The notes beneath the pieces are model-generated. The model was not told the origin of the DNA and did no database searches. It worked only from the letters and a program-made list of their open reading frames with translations. The position numbers and the translations under genes were made by a program. A stretch of DNA of 64,000 nt. Source: Microlunatus kandeliicorticis. Its GTDB lineage: Bacteria > Actinomycetota > Actinomycetes > Propionibacteriales > Propionibacteriaceae. Positions 62,612 to 64,000 of the stretch are shown here, piece by piece; within the stretch, counting starts at the first letter, position 1; every line of letters begins with the position of its first letter. The DNA lies in assembly GCF_014137855.1 (NCBI RefSeq), contig NZ_JACGWT010000004.1:248001-312000 (forward strand), read 5' to 3'.

Positions 62612-63426
62612 CCGCGCTCTTCGGCACCATCGGCCCGGTGCGCCGTGGCCACCAGGTGCGGGCTCAATCCGAGCAGCTCCGGTACTCGCTCCACGACCCG
62701 AGCCGAGTCGAGCAACACCTTCCACGCCTCCGGGTCAGCTCGCCGCCGGAGGATGTCCTCAGGCGGTAGCGGAATGCCCTCGACCCCGACGAGATCGTCC
62801 AGCACCAACCCCGCCGCAGCGATCTCCTCGGCGAGGGCCGCGGGCCGATGGACGTAGGCGTTGAAGCCCCGGTCCGTGACCGGGCCGAGGTGTCCGGACC
62901 GCTCCGCTTCCTCGACCACGCCGACGGCCGACGGAACCTGCTCCGCCAGACGCTCGACCAGCAGTCCCGCCAACCGTGGCGCCCACCGAGAGATCGCCGC
63001 GGCGAAGACAATTCCGCCGGGACGGACCACTCGAGCGGCTTCGGCGAGCGCCTGCACCCGGTCGGCCCGATCGGCGAGGTGGTACAGCGGGCCGAGCAGG
63101 AGCACGGCGTCGACCACCCCGTCGCCGAGGTCGAGATCGCGGGCGTCACCAATTGCGGAAGTGACGTGTGCATGACCGCGCTCCCGCACCTGCGCGACGT
63201 GCAACTCCATGAGGTCACGGTGCTCGACCCGGTATCCGAGGCCGGCGAGCCAGAAGGCGTAGCGCCCTGGTCCGCCGCCTATGTCGGCCACGGTCGCGGG
63301 CACGGGCGGAAGGGCCCGAGAAAGGATCTCCTGGGTGCGCGCAAGCTCGAGCGATCCGGTGGCACCGGAGAGCCGGTCACGTTCCAAGCCGCGGTCGTAG
63401 TAGTCGTGCAAGGCCGAATCGGTCAC
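62608..63426 (-). CDS. SAM-dependent class I methyltransferase
   Basis: A 272-residue methyltransferase. Motif I is VADIGGGPGRYAFWLAGLGY near residue 45, with the acidic residue in EHRDLMELHV. GDARDLDLGDGVVDAVLLLG is motif II, and VVRPGGIVFAAA is motif III. The substrate is unknown. GTG is the start (MTDSALHDYYDRG). It is translated ahead of the acetyltransferase through a 4-bp overlap. Its codon use is slightly less GC-biased than that of its neighbours. Confidence 0.9.
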   Translation of the reverse strand: MTDSALHDYYDRGLERDRLSGATGSLELARTQEILSRALPPVPATVADIGGGPGRYAFWLAGLGYRVEHRDLMELHVAQVRERGHAHVTSAIGDARDLDLGDGVVDAVLLLGPLYHLADRADRVQALAEAARVVRPGGIVFAAAISRWAPRLAGLLVERLAEQVPSAVGVVEEAERSGHLGPVTDRGFNAYVHRPAALAEEIAAAGLVLDDLVGVEGIPLPPEDILRRRADPEAWKVLLDSARVVERVPELLGLSPHLVATAHRADGAEERG

Positions 63427-63524
63427 GGCTCGAGCCTGCCGGGTGGGTGGTCCGCCGTCGATCCGGTTTTGGATGACGCGCTTTTCCGGTGGCCGACGCG
63501 CGGACGATTCGCGATGCTGGGGCG

Positions 63525-64000
63525 ATGAGCAGCACCGAGGAGGTCCCCGAGCGCTGGCACCGTGGCACCGTCCACGACGACATGTGGGTCGACCCGGACG
63601 AGGACCCGCGCGAGACCGGGCAGGTCCCGGAGGGCGAGCGCGAGGTCCTGCTGTCCTATCTCGACGCCTACCGGCACACGCTGCGGATGAAGTGCGCCGG
63701 GCTCGACGCCGAGCAGCTGGCGCGCCGGTCGGTGCCGCCGTCGACGATGTCGCTGCTCGGCCTGGTCCGGCACCTGGCCGAGGTGGAGCGCAGCTGGACC
63801 CGCCGCTACGTGCTCGGTCAGGACGTCCCCCCGCTCCACGGCACACCCGAGGACCGCGACGCCGACTTCGACGGCGCGGTCGGCGACCCGGAGGTGGTGG
63901 GTCGCGCCTTCGCCGACTGGGAGGCCGAGATGGCGGTCACCGACACGATGATCGCCTCCACCGCCGACCTCGGCACCCGGGCGGTCCGGGGGCAGCCCGT
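63525..64000 (+). CDS. DinB-like (DUF664) protein, 3' end outside the window
   Basis: The first 158 residues are visible from the ATG. An N-terminal acidic segment (WHRGTVHDDMWVDPDEDPRE) is followed by DinB-type helices: EREVLLSYLDAYRHTLRMKC, then LLGLVRHLAEVERSWTRRYV, where His and Glu sit as in the metal-binding DUF664 helix. Such proteins may be thiol-dependent transferases. It runs divergently from the methyltransferase with a 98-bp gap. It stays open to the window end. Confidence 0.8.
   Translation, partial: MSSTEEVPERWHRGTVHDDMWVDPDEDPRETGQVPEGEREVLLSYLDAYRHTLRMKCAGLDAEQLARRSVPPSTMSLLGLVRHLAEVERSWTRRYVLGQDVPPLHGTPEDRDADFDGAVGDPEVVGRAFADWEAEMAVTDTMIASTADLGTRAVRGQP

Overview
The window is very GC-rich DNA from an actinomycete (Actinomycetota). 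The support is an actinobacterial integration host factor (mIHF) next to gmk and rpoZ, a PriA without helicase motifs, an imuB-dnaE2 mutasome with a CGAAC-N4-GTTCG LexA box, many GTG starts with 4-bp GTGA/ATGA gene overlaps, and the usual actinobacterial core gene order. A REP-like repeat (CCTTCGACAGGCTCAGGG core) that reads as CPEPVEG or PFDRLRAR in translation suggests Propionibacteriales or a relative, but that is inference. No tRNA, rRNA, CRISPR array, insertion sequence or phage gene was found. No gene-free stretch exceeds 300 bases.

Layout. 1-3078: end of a sugar ABC transporter (two permeases) with a putative carbohydrate-active protein of unknown specificity. 3118-8416 (minus): rpe, rsmB, fmt, priA. 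8501-14190: accessory block with a ThrE-like exporter, a kinase-fold phosphotransferase and a UgpA/E/B-like ABC transporter. 14290-25035 (minus): metK, coaBC, rpoZ, gmk, mihF, then pyrF, pyrD, carB, carA. 25172-28392 (plus): two MarR regulators and a 14-helix drug/proton antiporter. 28501-29528 (minus): nusB, efp. 29625-32039: acetyltransferase, amidohydrolase, small unknown protein. 32078-41076 (minus): aroB, aroK, aroC, aroE, mltG, ruvX, alaS and two small membrane proteins. 41237-45691: VOC and DUF1905 proteins, then DUF779, aldehyde dehydrogenase and a GAF regulator. 45830-52803: rarA, a YdcF-like protein, gadB, a class II amidotransferase, aspS. 52991-56586: sulfotransferase, beta-propeller protein, beta-hydroxyacid dehydrogenase and TetR regulator. 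56665-62049 (minus): dnaE2 and imuB. 62081-63426: acetyltransferase and methyltransferase. 63525-end: partial DinB-like gene.

The core minus-strand chain (rpe to alaS) is broken by plus-strand accessory islets. Convergent junctions mostly carry strong hairpins. Four regulatory predictions stand out: a PyrR-type RNA hairpin that pairs with the carA ribosome-binding site; two LexA boxes over a leaderless imuB promoter; paired MarR-type operators before the second marR and its antiporter; and three ATGAC-N4-GTCAT operators linking the TetR gene to the dehydrogenase. The dispersed repeat also forms a 21-bp array between aroK and aroC and an in-frame 33-bp array inside dnaE2.
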